A stretch of DNA of 5,927 bases from DATAXV01 sp036272915. GTDB lineage: Bacteria > Chloroflexota > Dormibacteria > Dormibacterales > Dormibacteraceae. Below, one piece after another: positions 1 to 5,927 of the stretch; position 1 is the stretch's first letter, and every line of letters starts with the position of its first letter. The stretch is from NCBI GenBank assembly GCA_036272915.1, contig DATAXV010000060.1, positions 1 to 5,927 on the forward strand, in the 5' to 3' direction. Under the pieces are notes generated by a model that worked only from the letters and a program-made list of their open reading frames with translations, was not told where the DNA came from and searched no databases. Both the position numbers and the translations under genes were made by a program.

Positions 1-157
1 CGGCGGCGGCGTCGACCATCAGCTTCGCGCCCAGCGACGCCAGCGGCGCGATCAGGGCCATCGCCGTGGCCAGCAGCAGGAAGACGGTGGTCGCCCCCGG
101 CGCCGACCGGAAGCCGAGGGCGAGAACGGCGCCGTAGCCCCGGAACCAGGCCCTCAC
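1..157 (-). CDS. ABC transporter permease/ATPase half-transporter, N-terminal fragment (partial)
   Basis: Only the first 52 or so codons lie in the window; the gene continues beyond position 1. The GTG start at 157-155 overlaps the stop codon of the upstream exporter gene in a GTGA junction. A clear AGGAGG Shine-Dalgarno sequence on the minus strand (170-165) lies 7 nt before the start. The peptide begins VRAWFRGYGAVLALGFRS, followed by a hydrophobic stretch (about residues 24-42, FLLLATAMALIAPLASLG) and then KLMVDAAA. This resembles the cytoplasmic lead-in and first transmembrane helix of an exporter-type ABC half-transporter. The overlapping coupling to a complete half-transporter suggests that the two form a heterodimer. 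No ATPase domain is visible, so the assignment rests on the N-terminus and on context. It could instead be a stand-alone permease. Confidence 0.72.
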   Translation of the reverse strand, partial: MRAWFRGYGAVLALGFRSAPGATTVFLLLATAMALIAPLASLGAKLMVDAAA

Positions 158-2070
158 CGGCCCACCTCCTCGGTGAAACGCGCGGCCTGGAGACGGAACA
201 TCTCGGCGTAGCGGCCACCCCTCGACATCAGCTCCTCGTGCGACCCCACCTCGCTCACCACCCCGTCGGCCAGCACCACGATGCGGTCGGCCCGGCGGAC
301 GGTCGAGAAGCGGTGGGAGATCAGCACGGTGGTCAGCCCGGCGGTGAGCTCCAGGAAGCGGTCGTAGAGCTCGGCCTCGGCTCGGACGTCGAGGTTGGCG
401 GTGGGCTCGTCCAGCACCAGGACGCGGGCTCCCGCCTCGACCGCGTACAGGGCGCGGGCCAGGGCGACGCGCTGCCACTGGCCGCCGGACAGGTCGGCAC
501 CACGGGCGTAGCCACGGTTGAGCACGGTCTCCCAGGCCCAGGGCAGGCCCTCGATCACGTCGAGGACGCCCGCCCGCTCCGCCACCCGGCACAGGCGATC
601 GGTGTCGACAGGCAGGTCCGGGGCGCCCATGGCGATGTTGTCGGCGGCGGAGAGGTGGTACTGGGCGAAGTCCTGGAAGAGCGCGGCGACGCGCTTCCGC
701 CAGGCGTCGGAGGGGATTCCGGCGAGGTCGCGGCCACCGACGGTGATCCGCCCCGAGGTCGGGCGGTAGAGGCCGCAGAGCAGCTTTACCAGCGTCGTCT
801 TGCCGGCTCCGTTGACGCCGACCACGGCCAGGGAGCGGCCCGCCTCCAGAGTCAGGTCGAGGCCGCGGAGGACGTCCCGCTCCATGCCCCGGTAGCGGAA
901 GCCGACGCCCTTGAAGCTGATGGCCCCGACGGCGTCCGGCAGGGCCTCCGCGGTGGGCTCGTCCTCGGCGGCGGGGCGCAGCCGTTGCTCGAGTTGCAGC
1001 AGGGCCGGCACCTGGACGGCGGCGAAGCTGAGCTGTGCGTTCTGGTCGTCGAAGGCCCGGAAGAAGTTGGCGGCGATCAGCGCCTGCGTGAAGACGGCGA
1101 CGGCGGCGAGACCGATGTCGCCCCGCGCGGCGGCCACGGCGAGCAGCCCGTAGGACACCGCGTTGACGGCGAGGATGGCGGCGCTGGGCAGCCAGACGAC
1201 CCCTCGACCCGGACGTCGCGCCAGGCGCCCCGGTCGCGTCGATTCGTCCCAGGTGGCCTCGAACCGGTCGGCCAGCCAGCCGCCCATGCCCCACACGCGG
1301 AGGTCCTTGGCCGCATCCGGGGCCAGGGCCAGGTCGCAGAGGTACTCGGCCCGTCGCATGCGCCGCGACTGCCCGTAGACGACCTGTCCGATGCGGATGT
1401 ACTCGCGCTGGAAGAGCCAGATCGCCGCCGGCCAGACGGCCAGCCAGAGCAGCGCGACCCACCAGTGGAAGACGACCAGGATCAGCGCCGACCCCAGCGC
1501 CTGGACCCAGCTCGGGACCAGGGATGCGAGTGCCGCGACGGCCAGCCCCGGCCGCATCCCGCTGCTGCCCAGCCGGCGCGCCTGCTCGACCAGGTCGGTC
1601 ACCTCCGGGTCTTCCAGGTGAGCGATGCCGGAGGGCGCCTGGACGGCGGCGATCACCCGCTCCTGGATCTCCAGGTCGAGGGCGCGGCCGAGGTTCTCGG
1701 CCAGCGCCTCCTTGAAGGGGCCGATGACGCGGCCGACGACGATCATGGCGGAGGCTCCGGCGAGCAGCGTCAGCGCCGTCCTGGCGGGCACCGATCCGAG
1801 CCCGCCCGCGACCGCCGCCGGGACCCGTCCGACGAGCAGGCCGGTGACGACCGTGGTGGCGATGGGGAGGAGGGAGGTGACGAGCACGATCAGGGCCAGC
1901 GCCGCGGCTCTCGACCGCCCGGTCCGGCTCATCGTCCCGAGCAGGAGCGACAGCCCGCGCATCCAGACCGGCGGCCGCCAACCGCGTGTTCCCGCGGCGG
2001 GATCGCCCCGCCCTCCCTGTTCCATCATCAGGACCATAGACGTGCCCGCCGGGCCGGGTGTTGGCTTCAT
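154..2070 (-). CDS. Exporter-type ABC transporter, fused transmembrane and ATP-binding domains
   Basis: This is a complete half-transporter of 638 residues if read from the ATG at 2070. The N-terminal part (about residues 50-340) is hydrophobic, with likely helices near 52-80, 98-117, 174-200, 201-220, 290-316 and 320-338. The C-terminal nucleotide-binding domain (about 383-630) has every ATPase motif: Walker A GVNGAGKT (418-425), Q-loop Q466, signature LSGGQ (527-531), Walker B LVLDE (551-555) and H-loop H586. It is therefore expected to be a catalytically competent membrane ATPase. The family exports lipids, peptides or drugs; nothing here reveals the substrate. Its stop overlaps the GTG of a second half-transporter, suggesting a heterodimeric pump. 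The start is uncertain: residues 1-40 are not conserved-looking, no strong Shine-Dalgarno sequence precedes 2070, and in-frame ATGs at residues 12, 15, 16 and 37 are alternatives. Confidence 0.93.
   Translation of the reverse strand: MKPTPGPAGTSMVLMMEQGGRGDPAAGTRGWRPPVWMRGLSLLLGTMSRTGRSRAAALALIVLVTSLLPIATTVVTGLLVGRVPAAVAGGLGSVPARTALTLLAGASAMIVVGRVIGPFKEALAENLGRALDLEIQERVIAAVQAPSGIAHLEDPEVTDLVEQARRLGSSGMRPGLAVAALASLVPSWVQALGSALILVVFHWWVALLWLAVWPAAIWLFQREYIRIGQVVYGQSRRMRRAEYLCDLALAPDAAKDLRVWGMGGWLADRFEATWDESTRPGRLARRPGRGVVWLPSAAILAVNAVSYGLLAVAAARGDIGLAAVAVFTQALIAANFFRAFDDQNAQLSFAAVQVPALLQLEQRLRPAAEDEPTAEALPDAVGAISFKGVGFRYRGMERDVLRGLDLTLEAGRSLAVVGVNGAGKTTLVKLLCGLYRPTSGRITVGGRDLAGIPSDAWRKRVAALFQDFAQYHLSAADNIAMGAPDLPVDTDRLCRVAERAGVLDVIEGLPWAWETVLNRGYARGADLSGGQWQRVALARALYAVEAGARVLVLDEPTANLDVRAEAELYDRFLELTAGLTTVLISHRFSTVRRADRIVVLADGVVSEVGSHEELMSRGGRYAEMFRLQAARFTEEVGR
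165..170 (-). promoter_or_regulatory. Ribosome binding site of the second exporter gene
   Basis: AGGAGG on the minus strand lies 7 nt before the GTG at 157-155, inside the last codons of the upstream exporter gene. It fixes the start of the downstream gene and supports translational coupling across the GTGA overlap. Confidence 0.8.
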
Positions 2071-2094
2071 GCGGCTCGGAGGATGCCCCTCGTA

Positions 2095-2118
2095 CGCTGG
2101 TCCGACCGGACGTCAGCG
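2095..2118. promoter_or_regulatory. Inverted repeat in the divergent intergenic region (candidate operator)
   Basis: The sequence reads CGCTG-GTCCG-AC-CGGAC-gt-CAGCG. It is a 10-bp inverted repeat with a 2-nt centre (2105-2106) and a 2-nt bulge (2112-2113). It lies between the divergent exporter and mannosidase genes, where a regulator could act on both. On the minus strand a weak promoter-like pair brackets it: CTGACG, then a 16-nt spacer, then TACGAG, upstream of the exporter gene. No good promoter for the mannosidase was found. GC-rich DNA produces such repeats by chance, so the operator reading is tentative. Confidence 0.3.
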
Positions 2119-2126
2119 ACCGAGCG

Positions 2127-2134
2127 AGGAGGAG
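2127..2134 (+). promoter_or_regulatory. Ribosome binding site deciding the GTG start of the mannosidase
   Basis: AGGAGGAG ends 5 nt before the GTG at 2140. This favours GTG 2140 over the in-frame ATG at 2083, which has only weak complementarity upstream, and over the ATG at 2194, which would start only two residues before the zinc-binding HGHID motif. The 14-nt block AGGAGGAGCCGGAG recurs at 2147-2160, inside the coding region. Confidence 0.7.
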
Positions 2135-2139
2135 CCGGA

Positions 2140-4601
2140 GTGGGCCAGGAGGAGCCGGAGCAGGGGGTCGGGAGCGCGGAGCGCCGTGTCCATATGATCG
2201 GCCACGGACACATCGACGCCGCCTGGCTCTGGCCCTGGTGGGAGGGGATGCAGGAGGTGTGGTCCACCTTCCGCTCGGCGCTGGACCGCATGGAGGAGCA
2301 TCCCGAGGTGTGCTTCGTGGCCAGCTCCGCCGCGTACTACGAGTGGATCGAGCGGCTCGACCCGGGCATGCTCGACGAGATCCGGCGCCGCGTCGAGGAG
2401 GGGCGCTGGGAGCTGGTCGGCGGCTGGTGGATCGAGCCCGACTGCAACATCCCCGGCGGCGAGGCGCTGGTCCGGCAGGCGCTCCATGGTCAGCGCTACT
2501 TCCTGTCCCGCTTCGGCCGTGCCGCCACCATCGGCTTCAACGTCGACAGCTTCGGCCATCCCGGCAGCTTTCCCCAGCTCCTGCGTGGCGCCGGCCTCAG
2601 GCGCTACGTCTTCCTCCGGCCAGGGCCGCACGAGCAGGAGCTGCCCGGTCGCGTCTTCCACTGGGAGTCGGCGGACGGCTCGAGTGTGCTCGCCTTCCGC
2701 GTCTGCAACTCCTACAACAGCGGTCCCGACGACATCGAGGAGGAGCTCGCGCAGAACCGGGCCGAGATCCGGCCGCCGCACCGGGGGATGGCCTGCTTCT
2801 TCGGCATCGGCAATCACGGCGGAGGTCCCACCCGGGCCAACCTCGGCGCCATCGACCAGCTGCGCCACCGCTGGCCCGACACCTCCGTCGAGTACGGCAC
2901 CCTGGAACGCTTCTTCGAGGAGGCGGAGGGGGAGGGACCGCGGCCGGCGCATCGCGGGGAGCTGCAGCACCACGCCAGCGGCTGCTACGCCGCCCACTCC
3001 GGCATCAAGCGCTGGAACCGGCGGGCGGAGCAGATGCTGCTCGCGGCGGAGCGGGCGCAGGTGCTGGCGTCGCGGCTCAACGCCGCCCGGCCGGCCGATC
3101 TCGGCGGCGCTTGGCGGGCGCTCCTCTTCAACCAGTTCCACGACATCCTGGCCGGGACCAGCCTGGCCTCCGTCTACGACTCCGCCCGCGACGGGATGGG
3201 CGAGGCGGCGGCCATCGCCGAGCGGGAGCTATGGGCCTCGCTGCAGGCGGTGGCGGCGAGGATCGACATCCCCGCCGTGGAGGGATCGACGCGCTCGTCG
3301 TCTTCAAACCCCACGGCTTCGCCGTGGACACCGTCGTCGAGCTGGAGGCGAGCGGGAGGGAGACGGTGGGCGCGGTCGAGGACGAAACGGGTGAGGTGGC
3401 GCAGGTGCAGGAGGTGCGGTCGGAGGCGGCCGCCGGCGGCAGGCACCGGATCGCCTTCCGGGCCGGCCTCCCGGCGATGGGCTACCGCGTCTTCAGGACC
3501 CGGCCCGGGACCGCTCCCGAGCCGCCGGCGAGCGGCGGGGGCGCGGTGCTCGAGGACGACCTCCTGCGCCTCACGGTGGACCCCGGCACCGGCCTGGTGT
3601 CCAACCTGCTCGACGGCCGCAGTGGCGACGAGATGCTGAGCGCCCCTGGCGGTGTCGCGGCTGTGATCGAGGACCGTAGCGACACCTGGTCGCATGGCGT
3701 TTACCGCTTCCAGGACCAGGTCGGCGCCTTCGAGGTGGAGAGCGTCCGGCGGGTGGCGTCGGGACCGGTGCTGAGCACGATCCGGGTCGAATCCCGCTTC
3801 GAGGCCTCCCGCCTGCGCCAGGACTACACGCTCTTCCACGGGCCCGGGCTGGTCGTCGTCGACGTGAGGGTCGACTGGCACCAGCGCTGGCAGGCGCTGA
3901 AGCTGCGCTGGCCGGTGGCCGTCGAGCATCAGCGAGCCACCTACGAGATCGCCCACGGCTCGATCGGACGGCCCACCAACGGTGAGGAGGAGCCGATGCA
4001 GGGCTGGTGCGATCTCTCCGGGACCCACCCGCGGAGTGGCCGTGCCTGCGGGCTGAGCCTTCTCAACGAGGGCAAGTACAGCGCCGACGTGGAGGGACGG
4101 ACGATCGGCCTGACCGTGCTTGGCAGCCCCGTGTTCGCCCACCACGACCCGCGGCAGGTGGGGGAGGAGGAGGTCGACTCGGTCGAGTTCCAGGACCAGG
4201 GGGTTCATCGCTTCCGCTACGCGGTGCTGGCCCACGACGGCAGCTGGCAGGAGGCCGGCGCGGTGGAGCGGGCGGCGCTCTTCAATCAGCCCGCCGTCGC
4301 CTTCTGGCACACCTCCCATCCGGGGCGACTCCCGCTCCAGGTCTCCCTCCTATCCGTTCCCACTCCGGGCGTTGTCGGGGTGGCGGTCAAGGTCGCCGAG
4401 GACGGGCGCGGCGACACCATCGTTCGCCTCCTGGAGACCAGGGGCCAAGCGGTCGGAGCCCTGATCCAGCTTCCCGGTTGGGATCGGCAGCACCGGTGCG
4501 ATCTCGAAGCGCACCAGCTGAAGACGCTTCGCATCCCCCAGCGGCCCGATGAGGCGGTGACCGAGACCGACCTGATCGAGCGGGAGACCGCTCTGGGCTG
4601 A
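2140..4601 (+). CDS. GH38 alpha-mannosidase, split by a frameshift near 3283
   Basis: This is a glycoside hydrolase family 38 enzyme, a retaining, zinc-dependent enzyme that removes alpha-linked mannose from oligosaccharides. The catalytic part reads in the frame of 2140 and contains HGHIDAAW, with zinc ligands H24 and D26; NVDSFGH, with D136 as nucleophile and zinc ligand; GNHGGGPT (about 224-231); the mid-domain signature LQHHASGCYAAHSG (from 275); and NQFHDILAGTS, with zinc ligand H334. At 3282-3284 the frame must move back one base. The C-terminal domain then runs to the TGA at 4599-4601 and includes LRLTVDPGTGLVSNL (from about 475) and DTWSHGVYRF (around 517). With one G restored the product is about 820 residues, normal for bacterial GH38. 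Read as given, translation stops at 3637-3639 after 499 codons and lacks the C-terminal domain. There is no signal peptide, so the enzyme is likely cytoplasmic and acts on imported glycans. The exact substrate linkage is not visible. Confidence 0.92.
3282..3284 (+). other. Frameshift point in the mannosidase (apparent loss of one G)
   Basis: Upstream the protein reads ARIDIPAVEG in the frame of 2140. From ATC at 3285 the family-like sequence IDALVVFKPHGFAVD appears in the frame one base back. Adding one G to the GGG at 3282-3284 gives AVEGIDALVVFKPHGF without interruption. The loss lies in a G run, as expected for a homopolymer sequencing error or a natural slip mutation. Confidence 0.8.
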
Positions 4602-4603
4602 AG

Positions 4604-4626
4604 CCCCAACTGGTCGCCGGTTGGGG
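4604..4626 (+). terminator. Terminator-like hairpin after the mannosidase
   Basis: The arms CCCCAACTGG (4604-4613) and CCGGTTGGGG (4617-4626) pair over 10 bp with one G-U pair and a TCG loop. The hairpin starts 2 nt after the stop codon. No T-tract follows (the next bases are AGGCGGACGG), so it is not a canonical intrinsic terminator. It may be a terminator of the kind seen in high-GC bacteria, or a 3'-end stabiliser of the mRNA. Confidence 0.55.
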
Positions 4627-4894
4627 AGGCGGACGGCCCGGAGATCCGGACGCCGTCGTCGCGAGCGAGCGCTCAGCGCCGACGGCCATTCTCTGGCGCA
4701 TCGGTCGCGGCCAGACGGGCCGGTCGGTCGAGCAGGTGTGATCTTGGGCCGCTGCTGGGGCCGGCACGTCCGATGCGCACCAACGGTCGCGCGTGCCGTG
4801 AGATCGAGTGGGCGAGATCTGAGCCAGCCCCCGCTGCCCTCTTCGAAGGCGGGATGGGCCGGCAAATGCAGGCGGATGTAGCCAAAACACCTCC
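4627..4894. other. GC-rich intergenic stretch without a credible gene
   Basis: The open frames here on either strand have arginine- and serine-rich, low-complexity translations, no convincing ribosome binding site and no recognisable motif. Three further hairpins can be drawn: GCCGTCG/CGACGGC (4652-4658 with 4680-4686), CGGCACG/CGTGCCG (4762-4768 with 4792-4798), and a bulged one formed by CCCGC/GCGGG (4830-4834 with 4849-4853) extended by GCC/GGC (4827-4829 with 4857-4859). No tRNA, CRISPR or insertion-sequence pattern was seen. The last hairpin lies about 35 bp before the downstream promoter and could insulate it. Confidence 0.5.
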
Positions 4895-4923
4895 TTGACG
4901 ACTCGGTAAGCCCCATCTATACT
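4895..4923 (+). promoter_or_regulatory. Sigma-70-type promoter for the sugar-binding protein gene
   Basis: The -35 box TTGACG (4895-4900) and the -10 box TATACT (4918-4923) are each one base off consensus and are separated by the ideal 17 bp. The boxes stand at the start of an AT-richer tract in an otherwise very GC-rich window. The expected transcription start is around 4930, giving a leader of about 70 nt to the first ATG (5002) and about 150 nt to the binding-protein ATG (5079). Confidence 0.85.
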
Positions 4924-4932
4924 GCGCATAAG

Positions 4933-4947
4933 TGAACGCTATGTTCA
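4933..4947. promoter_or_regulatory. Operator-like inverted repeat at the transcription start
   Basis: TGAAC-GCTAT-GTTCA is a perfect 5-bp inverted repeat with a 5-nt centre. It lies about 10 nt after the -10 box, roughly +3 to +17. A repressor bound here would block initiation or early elongation, as is common for LacI-, GntR- and ROK-type control of sugar transporter operons. The regulator family cannot be named from the site, and no regulator gene is in the window. Confidence 0.55.
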
Positions 4948-4955
4948 TATTTGAT

Positions 4956-4978
4956 AATTCCGGTTGAGCTTCGGAATT
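4956..4978 (+). promoter_or_regulatory. Leader hairpin ahead of the ribosome binding site
   Basis: AATTCCG (4956-4962) and CGGAATT (4972-4978) form a 7-bp stem, extendable by one G-U pair, with a 7-9 nt loop. It ends 2 nt before the purine-rich GGAAGGAGAGGAG at 4981-4993. It could stabilise the 5' end of the mRNA or be a second protein-binding palindrome. No T-tract follows, so it is not an attenuator terminator. Confidence 0.45.
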
Positions 4979-4980
4979 CG

Positions 4981-4993
4981 GGAAGGAGAGGAG
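4981..4993 (+). promoter_or_regulatory. Strong Shine-Dalgarno tract of the leader ORF
   Basis: GGAAGGAGAGGAG ends 8 nt before the ATG at 5002. It is much stronger than the GGAG at 5066-5069 that precedes the binding-protein ATG. Ribosomes loading on this transcript are therefore expected to start at 5002. Confidence 0.7.
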
Positions 4994-5001
4994 ACCGCAA
5001 T

Positions 5002-5076
5002 ATGGCAAGCGGAACCACGTCCTGCATTTCGGCGGGTCGCTCATGGATCGGCCGTCCGGTCCGCCGGAGCTCCTGA
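5002..5076 (+). CDS. Putative 24-residue leader peptide upstream of the sugar-binding protein
   Basis: ATG 5002 opens a 24-codon frame (MASGTTSCISAG..., ending RRSS) that stops with TGA at 5074-5076, 2 nt before the ATG at 5079. It has the best ribosome binding site in the window and lies entirely in the leader of the sugar-binding protein transcript. Translation through it would deliver ribosomes to the next start, so translational coupling is likely if it is translated. The peptide has no recognisable motif and no run of one amino acid that would suggest classical attenuation. Alternatively, a lost base here could hide a longer N-terminus of the binding protein, since the two frames differ by one base. 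Confidence 0.4.
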   Translation: MASGTTSCISAGRSWIGRPVRRSS

Positions 5077-5078
5077 CG

Positions 5079-5927
5079 ATGACCCTCGCGCGTCCGGCCG
5101 GCATCACTCGACGGCAGTTACTCGGGACGATGGCCGCCGTGCCACTCCTGGCTGCCTGCGGGACCACGGCGGCTCAGCCGGAAAAGGTGGGACACGCCGC
5201 TCTGACGCTCGCGAGTTGGGTGGACTGGATCGGCACCTTTCTCCCGCAGATGAACAAGAAGACGGGAGACAGAATCCAGCAGCAGATCACACCCTATCCG
5301 ACCTACTTCGAGAAGTTGCTCACCGCCCTTGCCAGTGGGACTGGCCCTGACATCTTTCTTCTCGACGCGCCGTACAACGCCGAGTTCTTCAATAACTTCA
5401 CTCTGCCGTTCGACTCCTACCTGAAGAGCCACAAGGTGGAGATGTCGAAATGGGACATCCCACCGGTGCGGGAGAACGGCTGGAAGGGCAAGGTTATGGG
5501 CCTCTCGGTATTCACCGCCGAGGACATCATGATCTCGCTGAACAATGAGCTGGCCGAACCTGATGGTATGCTCAAGGGTCTGCCCACGTACGGGACGGGG
5601 ACCTTTGACACATGGCACTGGACTCAATTGGTCGACCTTCTCAAGCAGGGCACGAAGGTGGCGAACGATGGGACCGTGATTCAATACGGTCTGGACTTCG
5701 GAGGGGTACCGACCAACCTTCTGCGCGCTCTCATCGCGGACCTGGGTGGTCGAATCTTCGATGACGACTGGCACTACAACGAAACGAAGGCTCTAACCGA
5801 TCAAGAGCCGACGCTCACCGCGGCGCAACTCATCGTGGACCTGGTTCAGCAGAAGATCGCGCCCGTACCTCAAACGAGCGGATCGGTGGCAACGCCTTAC
5901 ACGACGGGGAAGGCGCTGGCAGCCATG
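5079..5927 (+). CDS. ABC sugar transporter substrate-binding lipoprotein (family 1), partial at the right edge
   Basis: The frame is open for 283 codons to the window end with no stop. Family members are usually about 420-470 residues, so roughly 60-65% is present. The N-terminus has a Tat-like twin-arginine motif, TRRQLLG (10-16), a hydrophobic segment and the lipobox LAAC with C27 as the lipidation site, so the mature protein should be anchored outside the membrane. The body matches family 1 extracellular solute-binding proteins: LTLASWVDW (42-50), then PYPTYFEKLLTALASGTGPDIF (72-93). Its role is to capture a sugar or oligosaccharide and deliver it to an ABC importer. Permease genes would be expected just downstream, outside the window. 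ATG 5079 was chosen for its GGAG at 5066-5069 and its place 2 nt after the leader ORF; ATG 5043 is in frame and possible. Base composition is markedly less GC-rich than in the genes to the left. Confidence 0.9.
   Translation, partial: MTLARPAGITRRQLLGTMAAVPLLAACGTTAAQPEKVGHAALTLASWVDWIGTFLPQMNKKTGDRIQQQITPYPTYFEKLLTALASGTGPDIFLLDAPYNAEFFNNFTLPFDSYLKSHKVEMSKWDIPPVRENGWKGKVMGLSVFTAEDIMISLNNELAEPDGMLKGLPTYGTGTFDTWHWTQLVDLLKQGTKVANDGTVIQYGLDFGGVPTNLLRALIADLGGRIFDDDWHYNETKALTDQEPTLTAAQLIVDLVQQKIAPVPQTSGSVATPYTTGKALAAM

Noticed and set aside
238..2139. Long plus-strand open frame opposite the exporter gene, continuous with the mannosidase frame
   Set aside because: It is the antisense shadow of the ABC transporter: its composition is rich in G, D, P and R, it has no domains, and the real mannosidase start is at GTG 2140 with its own ribosome binding site.
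2058..3284. Plus-strand frame preceding the C-terminal half of the mannosidase
   Set aside because: Its first 400 or so residues are R/A/G-rich out-of-frame translation of the mannosidase catalytic domain. Only the part after about 3285 is real protein sequence.
2113..4319. Long minus-strand frames (2113-3141 and 3174-4319) opposite the mannosidase
   Set aside because: They are GC-driven antisense frames with no motifs, overlapping a well-supported gene over their whole length.
4350..5167. Minus-strand frames in and around the intergenic region (4350-4916, 4387-4929, 4673-5167)
   Set aside because: No ribosome binding site or recognisable motif; they run across the 3' end of the mannosidase or across the promoter and the binding-protein start.
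5118..5774. Minus-strand 218-residue frame opposite the sugar-binding protein
   Set aside because: It is antisense to a clear family 1 binding protein with a lipoprotein signal; its own translation shows no domain.
1..5927. CRISPR array, tRNA, insertion sequence or phage genes
   Set aside because: No regularly spaced repeats, no tRNA-like cloverleaf and no transposase or phage motifs were seen on either strand.

Overview
This window comes from a high-GC bacterium. The left 4.6 kb is roughly 70% GC or more by eye, with strongly GC-biased third codon positions. Two gene families typical of carbohydrate-using Actinomycetota, Chloroflexota (Thermomicrobia-like) and high-GC Bacillota are present: a GH38 alpha-mannosidase and a Tat/lipoprotein-type family 1 sugar-binding protein. 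The sequence alone does not settle the phylum. All gene identities were made by reading motifs in the translated sequence.

Layout. (1) Positions 1-2070, minus strand: two half-size ABC exporters joined by a GTGA stop/start overlap. The upstream gene (154-2070) is complete; the downstream gene (1-157) is cut by the window edge after about 52 codons. They probably form a heterodimer. (2) Positions 2071-2139: a short divergent intergenic region with a bulged inverted repeat. (3) Positions 2140-4601, plus strand: a GH38 alpha-mannosidase of about 820 residues, broken by an apparent one-base loss at 3282-3284. The catalytic half reads in one frame and the C-terminal beta-rich half in another. (4) Positions 4604-4894: a GC-rich gap with no credible gene but several hairpins, one of them directly behind the mannosidase stop codon. 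(5) Positions 4895-5001: a clear sigma-70-type promoter (TTGACG, 17 bp, TATACT), an operator-like inverted repeat over the expected transcription start, and a leader hairpin. (6) Positions 5002-5076: a 24-codon ORF behind the strongest Shine-Dalgarno sequence in the window, ending 2 nt before (7) the start of an extracellular sugar-binding lipoprotein at 5079, which runs off the right edge.

Function. The right part looks like a glycan-scavenging locus. A substrate-binding lipoprotein, presumably followed outside the window by its permease genes, captures an oligosaccharide. The cytoplasmic GH38 enzyme, which has no signal peptide, would remove alpha-mannosyl residues. The promoter and operator suggest that the transporter is induced by substrate. 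The divergent ABC exporter pair has no obvious link to sugar use.

I see no clearly new biological system. The points most worth checking are the frameshift in the mannosidase (with a slippery-looking heptamer and a perfect hairpin just downstream), the promoter/operator/leader-ORF arrangement before the binding protein, and the sharp drop in GC content at about 4880.
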